Source: Salinicoccus sediminis (GTDB lineage Bacteria; Bacillota; Bacilli; Staphylococcales; Salinicoccaceae). Taken from it: a DNA stretch of 64,000 nt. Of this stretch, positions 1 through 8,140 are shown piece after piece. How positions within the stretch are numbered: position 1 is the first letter of the stretch; every line of letters starts with the position of its first letter. The translations under genes and the position numbers were made by a program. The DNA lies in contig NZ_LAYZ01000002.1 of NCBI RefSeq assembly GCF_000986795.1, positions 124,001 through 188,000 on the forward strand, in the 5' to 3' direction. The notes under the pieces are model-generated. The model was given only the letters and a program-made list of their open reading frames with translations, was not told the DNA's origin and searched no databases.

Positions 1-152
1 AACGTTATCTGCTCAGCATCTCCGGAGGGTGTATCCGGAAATACACAAGTATGGATATGTTTGGACTCCGGGAAAACCTCCGTATAAAATGCCATTGCCT
101 CTTCTGCTTCATCATCAAACCATAAATGAGGGACGATTCTTTGATAGTTCAT
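1..152 (-). CDS. VOC/PhnB-like family protein (partial, C-terminus outside window)
   Basis: The first 50 codons are visible, reading MNYQRIVPHLWFDDEAEEA and onward, and the gene runs off the left edge. The opening strand followed by a helix rich in acidic residues and AMAFYTEVFPESK is typical of PhnB/3-demethylubiquinone-methyltransferase-like members of the VOC (glyoxalase fold) superfamily. The ATG is preceded by GGAGG at 8 bases, which fixes the start. The substrate cannot be inferred from this family; many members are uncharacterised. Confidence 0.75.
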   Translation of the reverse strand, partial: MNYQRIVPHLWFDDEAEEAMAFYTEVFPESKHIHTCVFPDTPSGDAEQIT

Positions 153-313
153 CAGTATTTCCTCCTTGCCAATGAATTTTTACGGTGTTGACTGCTAAAA
201 ACATGAACATGGCTTCAAAGTCTGCAATTTTCACTATCAGGTGCTTAATGTCCACTTCGTTATATTACATTTTACACTATGGTGAAAGGAGATTCTTCTT
301 GTATGGAGAACTG

Positions 314-1195
314 TTATGCTTCAGCGCCTGCTCTTTTTCTCCACGGTCGCACTACAAGGAGCACGATGCCCATTAGCAGCATGAGGAGCCCCGTCCATGA
401 CCAGCTATCGAGTATTTCCCCGACGAGAAAAACCCCGAGGAGGGAGGCTGTCAAGGGTTCTGCCAGGGACAGGGTGACAGCCGTCGAGGACTTGACGTTT
501 CTGAGTCCGACGGCGAAGAGGTAATAGGCGAGCCCTGTGGCGAGTACACCGATATGCATGGCGGCAAGGAAGCCTTCCGTTTCAAGCAGCCATGAGCTGT
601 CGTATATAAGTATGAAAGGGGACAGCATGATGGCGCTGGTCATGAATATGATTGCGGCGCTGGCGATCGGATGATGGTTTTTCACGAGTCCGGAGTTCAG
701 GATTGTGAATGAGGCGAATGAAACCCCGGCGCCGAGTGCCGACAGTATGCCGAGCGGATCGACGGTGACGGCACTGCTGTTGAACATGAGTATGATGCAG
801 CCTGTCACAGCAAGGAAGGTGGAGAGCCACCAGACACCGGCCGGCCGGGTCTTGAAGACCACCCATTCAATCATGCCGGAGAATACAGGTGCACTGCCGA
901 TCGCCGTCACTGTGCCGACCGCGACTCCCGTCAGACTGACTGCGATGAAGAAGAACGGCTGGAACAGCGCCATGGAAAGGGCGGCCAGGAGCACGCTTTT
1001 CAGAGGCCAGCCTTTCAAAGTCATCTTACCCATCAGAATGGCGACTGCCATCAGGACCAGGCCGCCGACGAGAAGACGCATCGCGCCGATGGATATGCTG
1101 TCCGCGCCTGCCGGTGCAAATGTCTTCGCTGTGCCGACCGTCCCCCAGAGCACCGCAGCGCTCAGAATCATAAATGGTGCCAAACCCGCTCTCAC
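314..1195 (-). CDS. EamA family (DMT superfamily) transporter
   Basis: A 293-residue integral membrane protein with about ten hydrophobic segments in two halves, as in EamA/RhaT drug-metabolite transporters. The N-terminal half carries AAVLWGTVGTAKTFAP and the C-terminal half LAEPLTASLLGVFLVGE, both characteristic EamA stretches. The substrate is unknown; amino acid or metabolite export is typical. I chose the GTG at 1195 because the EamA domain begins right there; the open frame extends much further upstream, but that part lacks family resemblance and overlaps the opposite-strand ZIP gene. The ATG at 1231 is an alternative without a visible ribosome binding site. Confidence 0.82.
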   Translation of the reverse strand: MRAGLAPFMILSAAVLWGTVGTAKTFAPAGADSISIGAMRLLVGGLVLMAVAILMGKMTLKGWPLKSVLLAALSMALFQPFFFIAVSLTGVAVGTVTAIGSAPVFSGMIEWVVFKTRPAGVWWLSTFLAVTGCIILMFNSSAVTVDPLGILSALGAGVSFASFTILNSGLVKNHHPIASAAIIFMTSAIMLSPFILIYDSSWLLETEGFLAAMHIGVLATGLAYYLFAVGLRNVKSSTAVTLSLAEPLTASLLGVFLVGEILDSWSWTGLLMLLMGIVLLVVRPWRKRAGAEA

Positions 1196-1304
1196 GTACA
1201 AACACCCCCGTGGTCTATCTGTATAATTCATATTATAGATAATATACGCCATTATGGAGTATAATTTCCATATGAATGAATTGAGAAATGAAAGGAACAT
1301 ATGA

Positions 1305-2123
1305 ATGGTTGAAATATTTATGGCGCTTGAGCCCTGGCAGCAGGCACTCACTGCGACATTGTTCACCTGGTGTATGACAGGTCTGGGCGCAGCTTTCGTC
1401 TTTCTGACGAGGGAGGTCAACGAACGCTTTTTGGATATCATGCTCGGTTTTGCCGGTGGGGTTATGATTGCGGCGAGCTTCTGGTCGCTGCTGTCGCCGG
1501 CCATTGAAAACAGTCAGGGACACTTCATCGGAGAATGGTTCCCGGCTGCCGTGGGTTTCCTCCTGGGCGGATTTTTCATCTATGGATTTGATAAAATGAT
1601 CCCCCATACACACAGGAACGCACCGGATGACCGGATGGAAGGGATAGGAGCGGGGAACCGGCGGCGGAGTACACTACTTGTCTTCTCGCTGACCCTCCAC
1701 AACATTCCGGAAGGCATGGCGATCGGCATCGCATTCGGGGCAATCGCCTCGAATGCAGATCCTGCAACGCTTGCCGCCGGTGCAGCGACACTGGCACTCG
1801 GTATCGGCATCCAGAATATCCCGGAAGGCATGGCTGTATCCATGCCGCTCAGAGGGGACGGCATGTCACGGACGAAAAGCTTCTTCTTTGGCTGGATGTC
1901 GGCAATCGTAGAACCGATGGCGGCAATGGTGGGTGTGCTTGCCATATCACTCATGTCCCCGGTTCTTCCGTATGCGCTCAGTCTCGCAGCCGGCGCGATG
2001 ATCTTTGTGGTCGTTGAGGAAGTGATACCGAGTACCCAGAAAAATGGTCATTCCGATGTTGCGGCCATGAGCCTCATGATCGGTTTTACACTCATGATGA
2101 TCCTGGATGTCGCGCTCGGATAA
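1305..2123 (+). CDS. ZIP family divalent metal transporter
   Basis: A 272-residue membrane protein of the ZIP (Zrt/Irt-like) family, which moves zinc or other divalent cations into the cytoplasm. The signatures are HNIPEGMAIGIAFG near residue 130 and NIPEGMAVSMPL near residue 170, the paired metal-binding helices IV and V, and a later VVEEVIPS segment. Closest in layout to GufA/ZupT-like bacterial ZIPs. The start is the ATG with AAAGG about 9 bases upstream; an ATG four bases earlier meets a stop after three codons. Divergent from the EamA gene, so the promoters of both lie in the short gap. Confidence 0.88.
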   Translation: MVEIFMALEPWQQALTATLFTWCMTGLGAAFVFLTREVNERFLDIMLGFAGGVMIAASFWSLLSPAIENSQGHFIGEWFPAAVGFLLGGFFIYGFDKMIPHTHRNAPDDRMEGIGAGNRRRSTLLVFSLTLHNIPEGMAIGIAFGAIASNADPATLAAGAATLALGIGIQNIPEGMAVSMPLRGDGMSRTKSFFFGWMSAIVEPMAAMVGVLAISLMSPVLPYALSLAAGAMIFVVVEEVIPSTQKNGHSDVAAMSLMIGFTLMMILDVALG

Positions 2124-2184
2124 AGTTTAACTCCCTGTGAATCGAGGTATATATGAATGTATACTAAAATGGAGGGATTTTTAA

Positions 2185-2808
2185 ATGAGAGTTCTTGTAG
2201 TTGGTGCGAATGGACAGATCGGCCATCAGGTTGCGGAAAAGCTGAAAGAAAAAGGCCATGATCCGGTGGCGATGGTACGCAAGGAAGAACAGGTCGGCCA
2301 ATTTAAGGACAAAGGCATTGAAACAGTGCTTGCGGATCTGGAAAAAGACTTTTCCCATGCATTTGAAAATATGGAGGCCGTAGTGTTCGCTGCAGGATCC
2401 GGCGGCAGTACAGGGGCGGATAAGACGATTGTCATCGACCAGGAAGGTGCAATCGAGACAGTGGACAACGCCAGGGAAGCCGGCGTGAAACACTTCGCCA
2501 TCGTCAGTTCCATCGGCGCCGGCGATCCGAAAAACGCAGATCAGATCAAGCATTATATGTACGCCAAGCACCGTGCTGATGAACACCTCAAAGCATCCGG
2601 GCTGGATTATACGATCATCCGTCCGGGCATGCTGCAGAATGAAGCGGGCACCGGCAGGGTGAAATTGTTCGAAGGCGAACCGGAAGTCGGCAATGTACCG
2701 CGTGAGGATGTGGCGGCAGTACTCGTCCATGCCATCGATAAGAACCAGCCGGCCAATAAAGTCTACAATCTCATCGAAGGCGATACGCCCGTGGAAGAAA
2801 GCATATGA
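2185..2808 (+). CDS. NAD(P)-binding SDR/NmrA-like oxidoreductase (YhfK-like)
   Basis: A 207-residue atypical short-chain dehydrogenase. The N-terminal GANGQIGHQVAEKL is a Rossmann dinucleotide-binding loop (GxxGxxG), followed by AVVFAAGSGGSTGADKT and VSSIGAGDP, as in the B. subtilis YhfK/NAD(P)H-binding group. These proteins are about this length and mostly of unknown substrate. ATG at 2185 follows GGAGG with normal spacing. The gene appears monocistronic and ends in a terminator shared with the convergent nhaC gene. Confidence 0.8.
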   Translation: MRVLVVGANGQIGHQVAEKLKEKGHDPVAMVRKEEQVGQFKDKGIETVLADLEKDFSHAFENMEAVVFAAGSGGSTGADKTIVIDQEGAIETVDNAREAGVKHFAIVSSIGAGDPKNADQIKHYMYAKHRADEHLKASGLDYTIIRPGMLQNEAGTGRVKLFEGEPEVGNVPREDVAAVLVHAIDKNQPANKVYNLIEGDTPVEESI

Positions 2809-2849
2809 TACTAAAAAAACTCTCCGGTCCGGAGAGTTCTTTTAGTATC
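2807..2849. terminator. Bidirectional terminator between SDR gene and nhaC
   Basis: The core hairpin is AACTCTCCGG facing CCGGAGAGTT, extended by GATACTAAAA and TTTTAGTATC, with A-rich and T-rich flanks on either side. It lies between two convergent genes and can serve both. Confidence 0.85.
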
Positions 2850-4318
2850 TAAACTGGATCGATAGCCTCTTCATCCGTATCATCACTGTAATATTTCCTG
2901 ATGAACGAATCCTTCTCTTCATCGGTAATCTTCTCAATGCCAATGCCTGTAGCAGCAAGGATCAGTGCAATCACCGGAACTGTGAAGTTGAGGATTGCAA
3001 AGGGGGCGTATTCCCATGCAGCAACTCCGAGTACACCATATATATAGACGCCGCAAGTATTCCACGGGATGAAGACGGATGTGAGCGTCCCCCCATCCTC
3101 AAGGGACCTGGAAAGATTTTTGGAGTGCAGATTCTTTTCTATATACGTCCGGAGGAACATGCGTGAAGGTACGACGATTGAAATGTACTGCTCGGAACAT
3201 GTTGCATTTGTAGTGAAGGCGGCAGCAATCGTTGAACCGACCATACCGAAAGTGCCTTTGGCAACTTTGATGATCTGGGCCATGATGGATTTCAGCATGC
3301 CGCTGTATTCAAGTATGCCCGCAAAAGTCATCGCTACGACAGTCATTGACACAGTGAACATCATACCCTGCAGGCCACCGTTATTGAACAGGTCGTTGAT
3401 CATCTGATTGTCCGTTTCAATGACGTACCCGCTCTGCAGCGCGCCGACCGCAGCCCCGAGGTCCCCGCCCTGTACAAAGAGATGGCAGAGAAAACCGAGT
3501 ATGATTCCGACGACGAGCGCTGGGATGGCCGCCATCTTGAAGAGCACGATACCGAGGATCATGATCACCGGTACCAGCAGCAGCCATGGGGAAATGACGA
3601 AGTTCTCCCTCAGCGCCTCCATCATGCCGGTGACTTCCTCCTGTGATGCCGCCCCGGTTCCCCCGAACTGACGCCCCAGGAAAAAGAAGGCGATGAGCGC
3701 GATGATGAGTCCGGGTATCGTCGTATAGAACATATGCTTGATATGTACGAAAAGATTCGTATTCGTAAGGCCGGCCGCCAGATTCGTCGTGTCCGACATC
3801 GGACTCATCTTATCGCCGAAATACGAACCGGAAATGACCGCACCCGCAATCATCGCAGCCGGTATTTCCATGCTCAGGCCGATGCCCATCCCAGCAACGC
3901 CGACAGTCGCCATGGTGGACCATGAGCTGCCGATCGACAGCGCGACGATGGCACACAGAATGACGATCGTCACAAGGAACAGTGCCGGGCTGATCAGAGC
4001 AAGACCGTAGTAGATCATCGTTGCGACAATCCCGCCGCCGATCCATGAACCGATGATCAGACCGACCAGCATGATGATGACAATAGCCGGAAGGGCAAGA
4101 CGTATCCCTTTGAACATCATCTTTTCTATATCATCCCACTTATAGCCGTGAATCATTGCGACAACCGCTGCGGAAGCGGTACCAAAAATAAGAGGGATAT
4201 GCGGGTCCTGACCGAGCCAGACCACCGTAATCCCCATCGCCGCTATCATCAGCACAAGCGGCAGTAAAGCCACAAAAAAATTGAATTCCTGTTTTACATT
4301 TTCATTCGTATTATCCAT
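2849..4318 (-). CDS. nhaC: Na+/H+ antiporter, NhaC family
   Basis: A 489-residue protein with about twelve hydrophobic segments, matching NhaC-type sodium/proton antiporters that expel sodium and keep internal pH in salty or alkaline conditions. Recognisable stretches are SGSYFGDKMSPMSDTTNLAA, GTFGMVGSTIAAAFTTNATCS and LEDGGTLTSVFIPWNTCGVY, all in expected order. The start at 4318 follows GAGGTGG; an upstream in-frame extension has no such site. The gene fits a halotolerant host. Other NhaC-like proteins exchange malate/lactate, so the exact ion is inferred from the family. Confidence 0.88.
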   Translation of the reverse strand: MDNTNENVKQEFNFFVALLPLVLMIAAMGITVVWLGQDPHIPLIFGTASAAVVAMIHGYKWDDIEKMMFKGIRLALPAIVIIMLVGLIIGSWIGGGIVATMIYYGLALISPALFLVTIVILCAIVALSIGSSWSTMATVGVAGMGIGLSMEIPAAMIAGAVISGSYFGDKMSPMSDTTNLAAGLTNTNLFVHIKHMFYTTIPGLIIALIAFFFLGRQFGGTGAASQEEVTGMMEALRENFVISPWLLLVPVIMILGIVLFKMAAIPALVVGIILGFLCHLFVQGGDLGAAVGALQSGYVIETDNQMINDLFNNGGLQGMMFTVSMTVVAMTFAGILEYSGMLKSIMAQIIKVAKGTFGMVGSTIAAAFTTNATCSEQYISIVVPSRMFLRTYIEKNLHSKNLSRSLEDGGTLTSVFIPWNTCGVYIYGVLGVAAWEYAPFAILNFTVPVIALILAATGIGIEKITDEEKDSFIRKYYSDDTDEEAIDPV

Positions 4319-4400
4319 ATTTCCCACCTCGGAACGATTATACAATAGTAAGTAATGGGTGGAAAGAAATTTCAAAAAATTTAGAACTAAACTGTTTTCC

Positions 4401-4601
4401 TCAGGAAATATTATAAAGCAGGACCAGCCCTAAAATCGATACGGTGAAAATCACGGCGTTAATCACAAACAGCTTATAGGCATTGACACCATCCGGCCCC
4501 CATATTTTCAGAAGCCTGAGGAGCGCCAGGATGGAAGTGAAGCCGAGCAGGAACAAAGAAAATCCGAAAATGACATACAGGATCATTATTAATATATCCA
4601 T
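4401..4601 (-). CDS. Small membrane protein of unknown function
   Basis: A 66-residue protein with two predicted membrane helices (about residues 4-27 and 43-63) joined by a short loop containing KIWGPDGVNAYK. GGAGGG precedes the ATG by about 10 bases. It sits between the SLC13 permease and nhaC on the same strand. It resembles small monovalent-cation antiporter accessory subunits in size and topology only; I see no defining motif and assign no function. Confidence 0.6.
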   Translation of the reverse strand: MDILIMILYVIFGFSLFLLGFTSILALLRLLKIWGPDGVNAYKLFVINAVIFTVSILGLVLLYNIS

Positions 4602-4674
4602 GGTTCAGGAACCCTCCAGTATGTATGAACTTTGATGCCCAAGAATAACATAATATAAATAAATTTCACATGGA

Positions 4675-4712
4675 AATAGACATGTATCTGATGAACAGGA
4701 TACATGTCTATT
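4675..4712 (-). terminator. Terminator after the SLC13 permease gene
   Basis: A perfect 14-bp inverted repeat, AATAGACATGTATC facing GATACATGTCTATT across a 10-base loop, directly after the permease stop codon. Confidence 0.8.
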
Positions 4713-4714
4713 AA

Positions 4715-6088
4715 TCAGCCCATCAAAGCAAGCCCCACATGCTGCCAGAAAACGTAATACATGGCAATCATCAATGCGATGTAGATCGGCATGAGCCATA
4801 TGCTGATTTTGGCAAGATCGCGTGTCCCGAACGGTCTGTCGTCTTCTTCGTAGAAGATCAGCAGTGCTTTTGAACTGACCGGCAATGTCACACAGTAGTT
4901 GATGCCGATGAGAGATATGAAGACGACTGCGACCGGGTTCAGTCCGAACATCTCCGAAAATATGAGGAGCACGGGTATGAACACGACTGCACGTGTTGTA
5001 TGGCTTGTGATATACAGGTGTGAGGTGACGCTGATCAGGATGATAAGCATGAGCATGATGAATTCATCATTGGCATCAACCGTATCGAACAGGTTTAAAA
5101 ATCTATCCTGGAAGAAATCTGTGACTTTATATGTGACAAGCAGTTCACCGAGTTGGGTGGCGCCGGCGACAAAGAATATGAGACTCCAGGAAACACTTTT
5201 CATTCCCTCTTTCCATCTGATCAGACCCACCTGGGGCAGCATCATGATCATTGCCATCAGCATAGTCACGAATGCGATGTCGAAACCATGCAATGCTTCT
5301 GTCAGCCAGAGGACAAGAGTGATGCCGATAAGCCATGATGCTTTCTTTTCCTGAGCTGAAAAAGGTTTTTTGCCGCCCTCTTCGTTCTCAACCTCGGAAA
5401 ATTCCATGTCTTCCAAATACCATTTTGACAAAAGGTAGAGGGAGATTCCTCCGATCAAAATTCCGAACGGCAAGCCGTAGACCAGGAATTCCATGTAGCT
5501 TATTTTCTGTCCGGTCTGGCCTTCCAGTATGCCGATGCCGATGATATGGCTGCCTGCGCCAATCAGCGTCAGGTTCGCTCCCATCAGGATCAGGACCGGC
5601 ACAGCAAGGCCGAAGAATTTTTTACTTCCTTCAAATTGTCTGCTGAACGCCCGGTAAACAGGGAGGAGGGCGGATGCCCTGCCCGAGGTGGAGGGGATTA
5701 TGACAGACAGTATCTGTACCAGCACAAAGGTGAACAGAGTGATCCGTCCTTTCGAATAGCAGTTCTGCCTGACCCACCTGATAAGACGTTCGAGCAATCC
5801 ACTTTTTTCCAGAACTGCTGCAATGATGAAAGCCCCGATCATCAGCCATACGACGTGCTGGCTGAAGGATGTGAACAGAATATCCTGAGGGAGTCCGAGC
5901 AGGACACCTGCGCTCAGGGACAGCCAGGCTGCGAGCCCGGCGGGAATATTGGAGAATATGAACATTCCAAGCGACAAGGAAAATATGACAAGACTTAATT
6001 TCCCTGCATACCCGAGGTCACCGGCAAAGAAAACTGCGATTGAAAACCCTGTGAATAAACCGAGTAATATGATATTTCTCGAGGACAT
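4715..6088 (-). CDS. SLC13/DASS family permease
   Basis: A 457-residue membrane protein of the ion transporter superfamily (SLC13/ArsB/CitT-like). Two related halves are visible: VIIPSTSGRASALLPVYRAF in the first and ISVTSHLYITSHTTRAVVFIP then GINYCVTLPVSSKALLIFYE in the second, the usual anion-binding hairpins. Its start overlaps the glycerate kinase stop by one base (TGATG), so the two are co-translated. That coupling suggests glycerate or a related organic anion as substrate, which is inference; a dicarboxylate is the alternative. Confidence 0.82.
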   Translation of the reverse strand: MSSRNIILLGLFTGFSIAVFFAGDLGYAGKLSLVIFSLSLGMFIFSNIPAGLAAWLSLSAGVLLGLPQDILFTSFSQHVVWLMIGAFIIAAVLEKSGLLERLIRWVRQNCYSKGRITLFTFVLVQILSVIIPSTSGRASALLPVYRAFSRQFEGSKKFFGLAVPVLILMGANLTLIGAGSHIIGIGILEGQTGQKISYMEFLVYGLPFGILIGGISLYLLSKWYLEDMEFSEVENEEGGKKPFSAQEKKASWLIGITLVLWLTEALHGFDIAFVTMLMAMIMMLPQVGLIRWKEGMKSVSWSLIFFVAGATQLGELLVTYKVTDFFQDRFLNLFDTVDANDEFIMLMLIILISVTSHLYITSHTTRAVVFIPVLLIFSEMFGLNPVAVVFISLIGINYCVTLPVSSKALLIFYEEDDRPFGTRDLAKISIWLMPIYIALMIAMYYVFWQHVGLALMG

Positions 6089-7284
6089 CAGGATCTTACC
6101 TTCATAGCCTTGCCGCCATTCTCATTGATTGCTTCGGCGAGGGTGATTCCGATCGCAAGGTGTCTGAAGGCGCTTTCCGTGCATCTCTGCAGCCATTTTG
6201 AGGCATCTGTCATGGATTTTTCGAGCGTTGCCGGTTTCGGGATGATGCTCGTGAACGCATCGATGCCGCTCTCATAATTGACTTCGGCTTTCCTGCCGAT
6301 GGTACCCGCAAAGGCGATGACCGGTTTGTTATGGCTTTTGGCAATGCGCGCCACTTCAGACGGGATTTTACCATTGGGTGTCTGGAAATCGATGCATCCT
6401 TCTGCAGTGATGACAAGGTCTGCATTTTGTATCGCATCGGAAATCTCGACATATTTCCGGATGATATCGAACCTGGGATGAAGTACTGCACCTGTGAATC
6501 CGACAAGGCCGGCACCAAGTCCGCCGGATGCACCACCGCCGTCTGCTTTGGAAAGATCTTCACCAGTCATCCTGAAAATCAGCTCGGCCAGATGATCGAG
6601 GTTTTCGGAAAGTTTTTTCACGTCTTCGGGCGAAGCCCCTTTCTGCGGTCCGAACACGTGGGCAACACCATTTTCACCACAAAGTACGTTCTTCCAGTTG
6701 ACGGCAACATCAATATCCGTGGCATGAATCCTCGGGTCGATACCGGACATATCCACGGAATGGATCTTATCGATTTCCCCGCCGCCTTCGACGAAGATTT
6801 CACTGTCTTCAACATCTTTGAATGTCACACCGATTGCCTGCGCCATTCCAACGCCGCCGTCGGAAGTACCTGAATCACCACAGCCGATCAGAATGCGCTC
6901 CGCACCATGGTCCAGGGCCTTGATGATCGTCTCACCCACGCCGTAAGTCGTTGTTTTCAGCGGATTTCTCTTATCACCCGGCACATGGCGGAGTCCCGCG
7001 ATTGCTGCCATTTCTATCACCGCAGTCTTCACGCCGTTTTCAGTAAACAATCCAAAGAAAGAATCAATCCTTTTTCCCACCGGCCCCACAACTTCAGTCG
7101 GAATCACGCGGCCCTCCTTCAGTTTAACAATCGTCTCCACAAATCCTTCCCCGCCATCCACCATCGGGATCACAGTCACTTTATGCTGGGGATTCACTTG
7201 CCTTATTCCTTTCTCAATCGCCGCACCGACTTCTTCAGAGCTCAGGCTCTCTTTGAAGCCTGAAGGTATGACAACTACTTTCAT
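6088..7284 (-). CDS. glxK: Glycerate kinase (GlxK/GarK type)
   Basis: A 398-residue glycerate kinase of the GlxK family, phosphorylating D-glycerate for entry into lower glycolysis. Diagnostic are the N-terminus MKVVVIPSGFKESLSSEEVG, the GCGDSGTSDGGVGMAQAIG glycine-rich nucleotide segment near residue 135, GGGASGGLGAGLVGF near residue 250 and VITAEGCIDFQTPNGK near residue 292. The length is somewhat over the usual 375-380. ATG at 7284 follows GGGAGAG by 7 bases; a TTG two codons upstream is less likely. First gene of an operon with the SLC13 permease. Confidence 0.92.
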   Translation of the reverse strand: MKVVVIPSGFKESLSSEEVGAAIEKGIRQVNPQHKVTVIPMVDGGEGFVETIVKLKEGRVIPTEVVGPVGKRIDSFFGLFTENGVKTAVIEMAAIAGLRHVPGDKRNPLKTTTYGVGETIIKALDHGAERILIGCGDSGTSDGGVGMAQAIGVTFKDVEDSEIFVEGGGEIDKIHSVDMSGIDPRIHATDIDVAVNWKNVLCGENGVAHVFGPQKGASPEDVKKLSENLDHLAELIFRMTGEDLSKADGGGASGGLGAGLVGFTGAVLHPRFDIIRKYVEISDAIQNADLVITAEGCIDFQTPNGKIPSEVARIAKSHNKPVIAFAGTIGRKAEVNYESGIDAFTSIIPKPATLEKSMTDASKWLQRCTESAFRHLAIGITLAEAINENGGKAMKVRS

Positions 7285-7381
7285 AATCAATCTCTCCCAT
7301 CTGTAATATTTATTGGTACCTAATCTACACAGGGATGGTTTGAGGAGGCTTAAAGGAAAATTAATAATCGGTTAAATTCCA

Positions 7382-7395
7382 GTAAAGCGTTTTCA
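7382..7395. promoter_or_regulatory. cre-like site upstream of glxK
   Basis: GTAAAGCGTTTTCA matches 12 of 14 positions of the catabolite responsive element consensus TGWAANCGNTNWCA. It lies about 100 bases upstream of glxK and about 70 upstream of the divergent RelB-like gene. CcpA control of glycerate use is plausible; this is a motif match only. Confidence 0.35.
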
Positions 7396-7464
7396 TAATT
7401 CGAAATAAAGTCTCGGAAGAAAAAATGCTGTATGTTACACTGCTTTATATGGAGGGTGTTAAAG

Positions 7465-7671
7465 ATGACTCAGAACGAAACGCTTACGATAAGCCTGTCG
7501 AAAGCAGATAAGGAAATCATCGCCAATTATGCACAGTCGAACGGCATAAGCGTCGCCCAGCTGATCAAAGAAGCCGCGCTGGACAGGATTGAAGATGATA
7601 TCGATCTGGAGTCCTACCGCAAAGCCATCAAAGAATATTATGAAAGTCCCGAAGCGTATGGACTGAACTAA
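7465..7671 (+). CDS. RelB-like (DUF6290-type) antitoxin without adjacent toxin
   Basis: A 68-residue protein. Residues 4-40 (ETLTISLSKADKEIIANYA, then NGISVAQLIKEAAL) look like a ribbon-helix-helix DNA-binding fold, and the tail with DIDLESYRKAIKEYYESPE resembles the toxin-wrapping helix of RelB/DUF6290 antitoxins. GGAGGGTG precedes ATG at 7465. No RelE/ParE-like toxin follows: the next gene, 28 bases on, is a small membrane protein. It may be a solitary regulator or a remnant of a toxin-antitoxin pair. Confidence 0.7.
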   Translation: MTQNETLTISLSKADKEIIANYAQSNGISVAQLIKEAALDRIEDDIDLESYRKAIKEYYESPEAYGLN

Positions 7672-7699
7672 GTTGAAAAGTAACTTGAGGTTGAACACC

Positions 7700-7897
7700 A
7701 TGTCGAATGAAAACAAGAAAGCCTGGACCGGTATAATTATTCCAGTTTTATATGTAATTCTTCTTTTAAATTTCCCTGGAATCAGCAACAGCATTTTTGT
7801 GTTTATGATAAGTTGGGTTGCTGTTGCAGTTATACAGCTCAATTTATATAGATTTTTAAATAACAAGTTCCCGGCAAGTGAAGACCTGAAAGATTGA
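7700..7897 (+). CDS. Small two-helix membrane protein
   Basis: A 65-residue protein with two hydrophobic stretches (about residues 10-26 and 32-50) and a charged C-terminus ending NNKFPASEDLKD. TTGAGG lies 9 bases before ATG at 7700. It follows the RelB-like antitoxin by 28 bases on the same strand and probably shares its transcript. No family is recognised. Its position is that of a toxin gene in a toxin-antitoxin operon, but nothing in the sequence proves that role. Confidence 0.55.
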   Translation: MSNENKKAWTGIIIPVLYVILLLNFPGISNSIFVFMISWVAVAVIQLNLYRFLNNKFPASEDLKD

Positions 7898-7907
7898 GCA
7901 TGTAAAA

Positions 7908-8086
7908 GGGGGAGGCTGGGACAAAACTATTCCCGTCATAAATAAGCCGGACGTTAGCTTTTCTGGGGCATCGCGTGAGCCTGTAGTCTCACGCAGATGC
8001 TATTCCCCTGGAAGTCTAACGTCCGGCTTTTAAAGTATAATCGATTATTTTTATATATCTTCAGGACTTATGTCCCAGCCTCCCTC
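7908..8086. repeat. 179-bp nested palindromic intergenic element (GAGGCTGGGACA type)
   Basis: Outer arms GGAGGCTGGGACA (near 7911) and TGTCCCAGCCTCC (near 8071) enclose a second perfect 14-bp pair, AAGCCGGACGTTAG at 7944 and CTAACGTCCGGCTT at 8016. These in turn enclose GCGTGAG at 7973 and CTCACGC at 7988. The whole can fold into one long branched hairpin. GAGGCTGGGACA-type arms recur between genes in staphylococci and relatives, to my knowledge, often at gene ends. Here it lies between two convergent genes and may act as a two-way terminator. Confidence 0.75.
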
Positions 8087-8140
8087 ATTTTTGCTGAAAG
8101 TTCATTATATGATATCAGATGAAACGCTGGAGATCTGCTC

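Noticed and set aside
314-1504. Longer 396-residue version of the EamA transporter
   Set aside because: The first 103 residues overlap the opposite-strand ZIP gene and promoter region and show no membrane or family features.
5546-5998. 150-residue plus-strand open frame
   Set aside because: It is a shadow of the SLC13 permease on the other strand, with low-complexity composition and no ribosome binding site.
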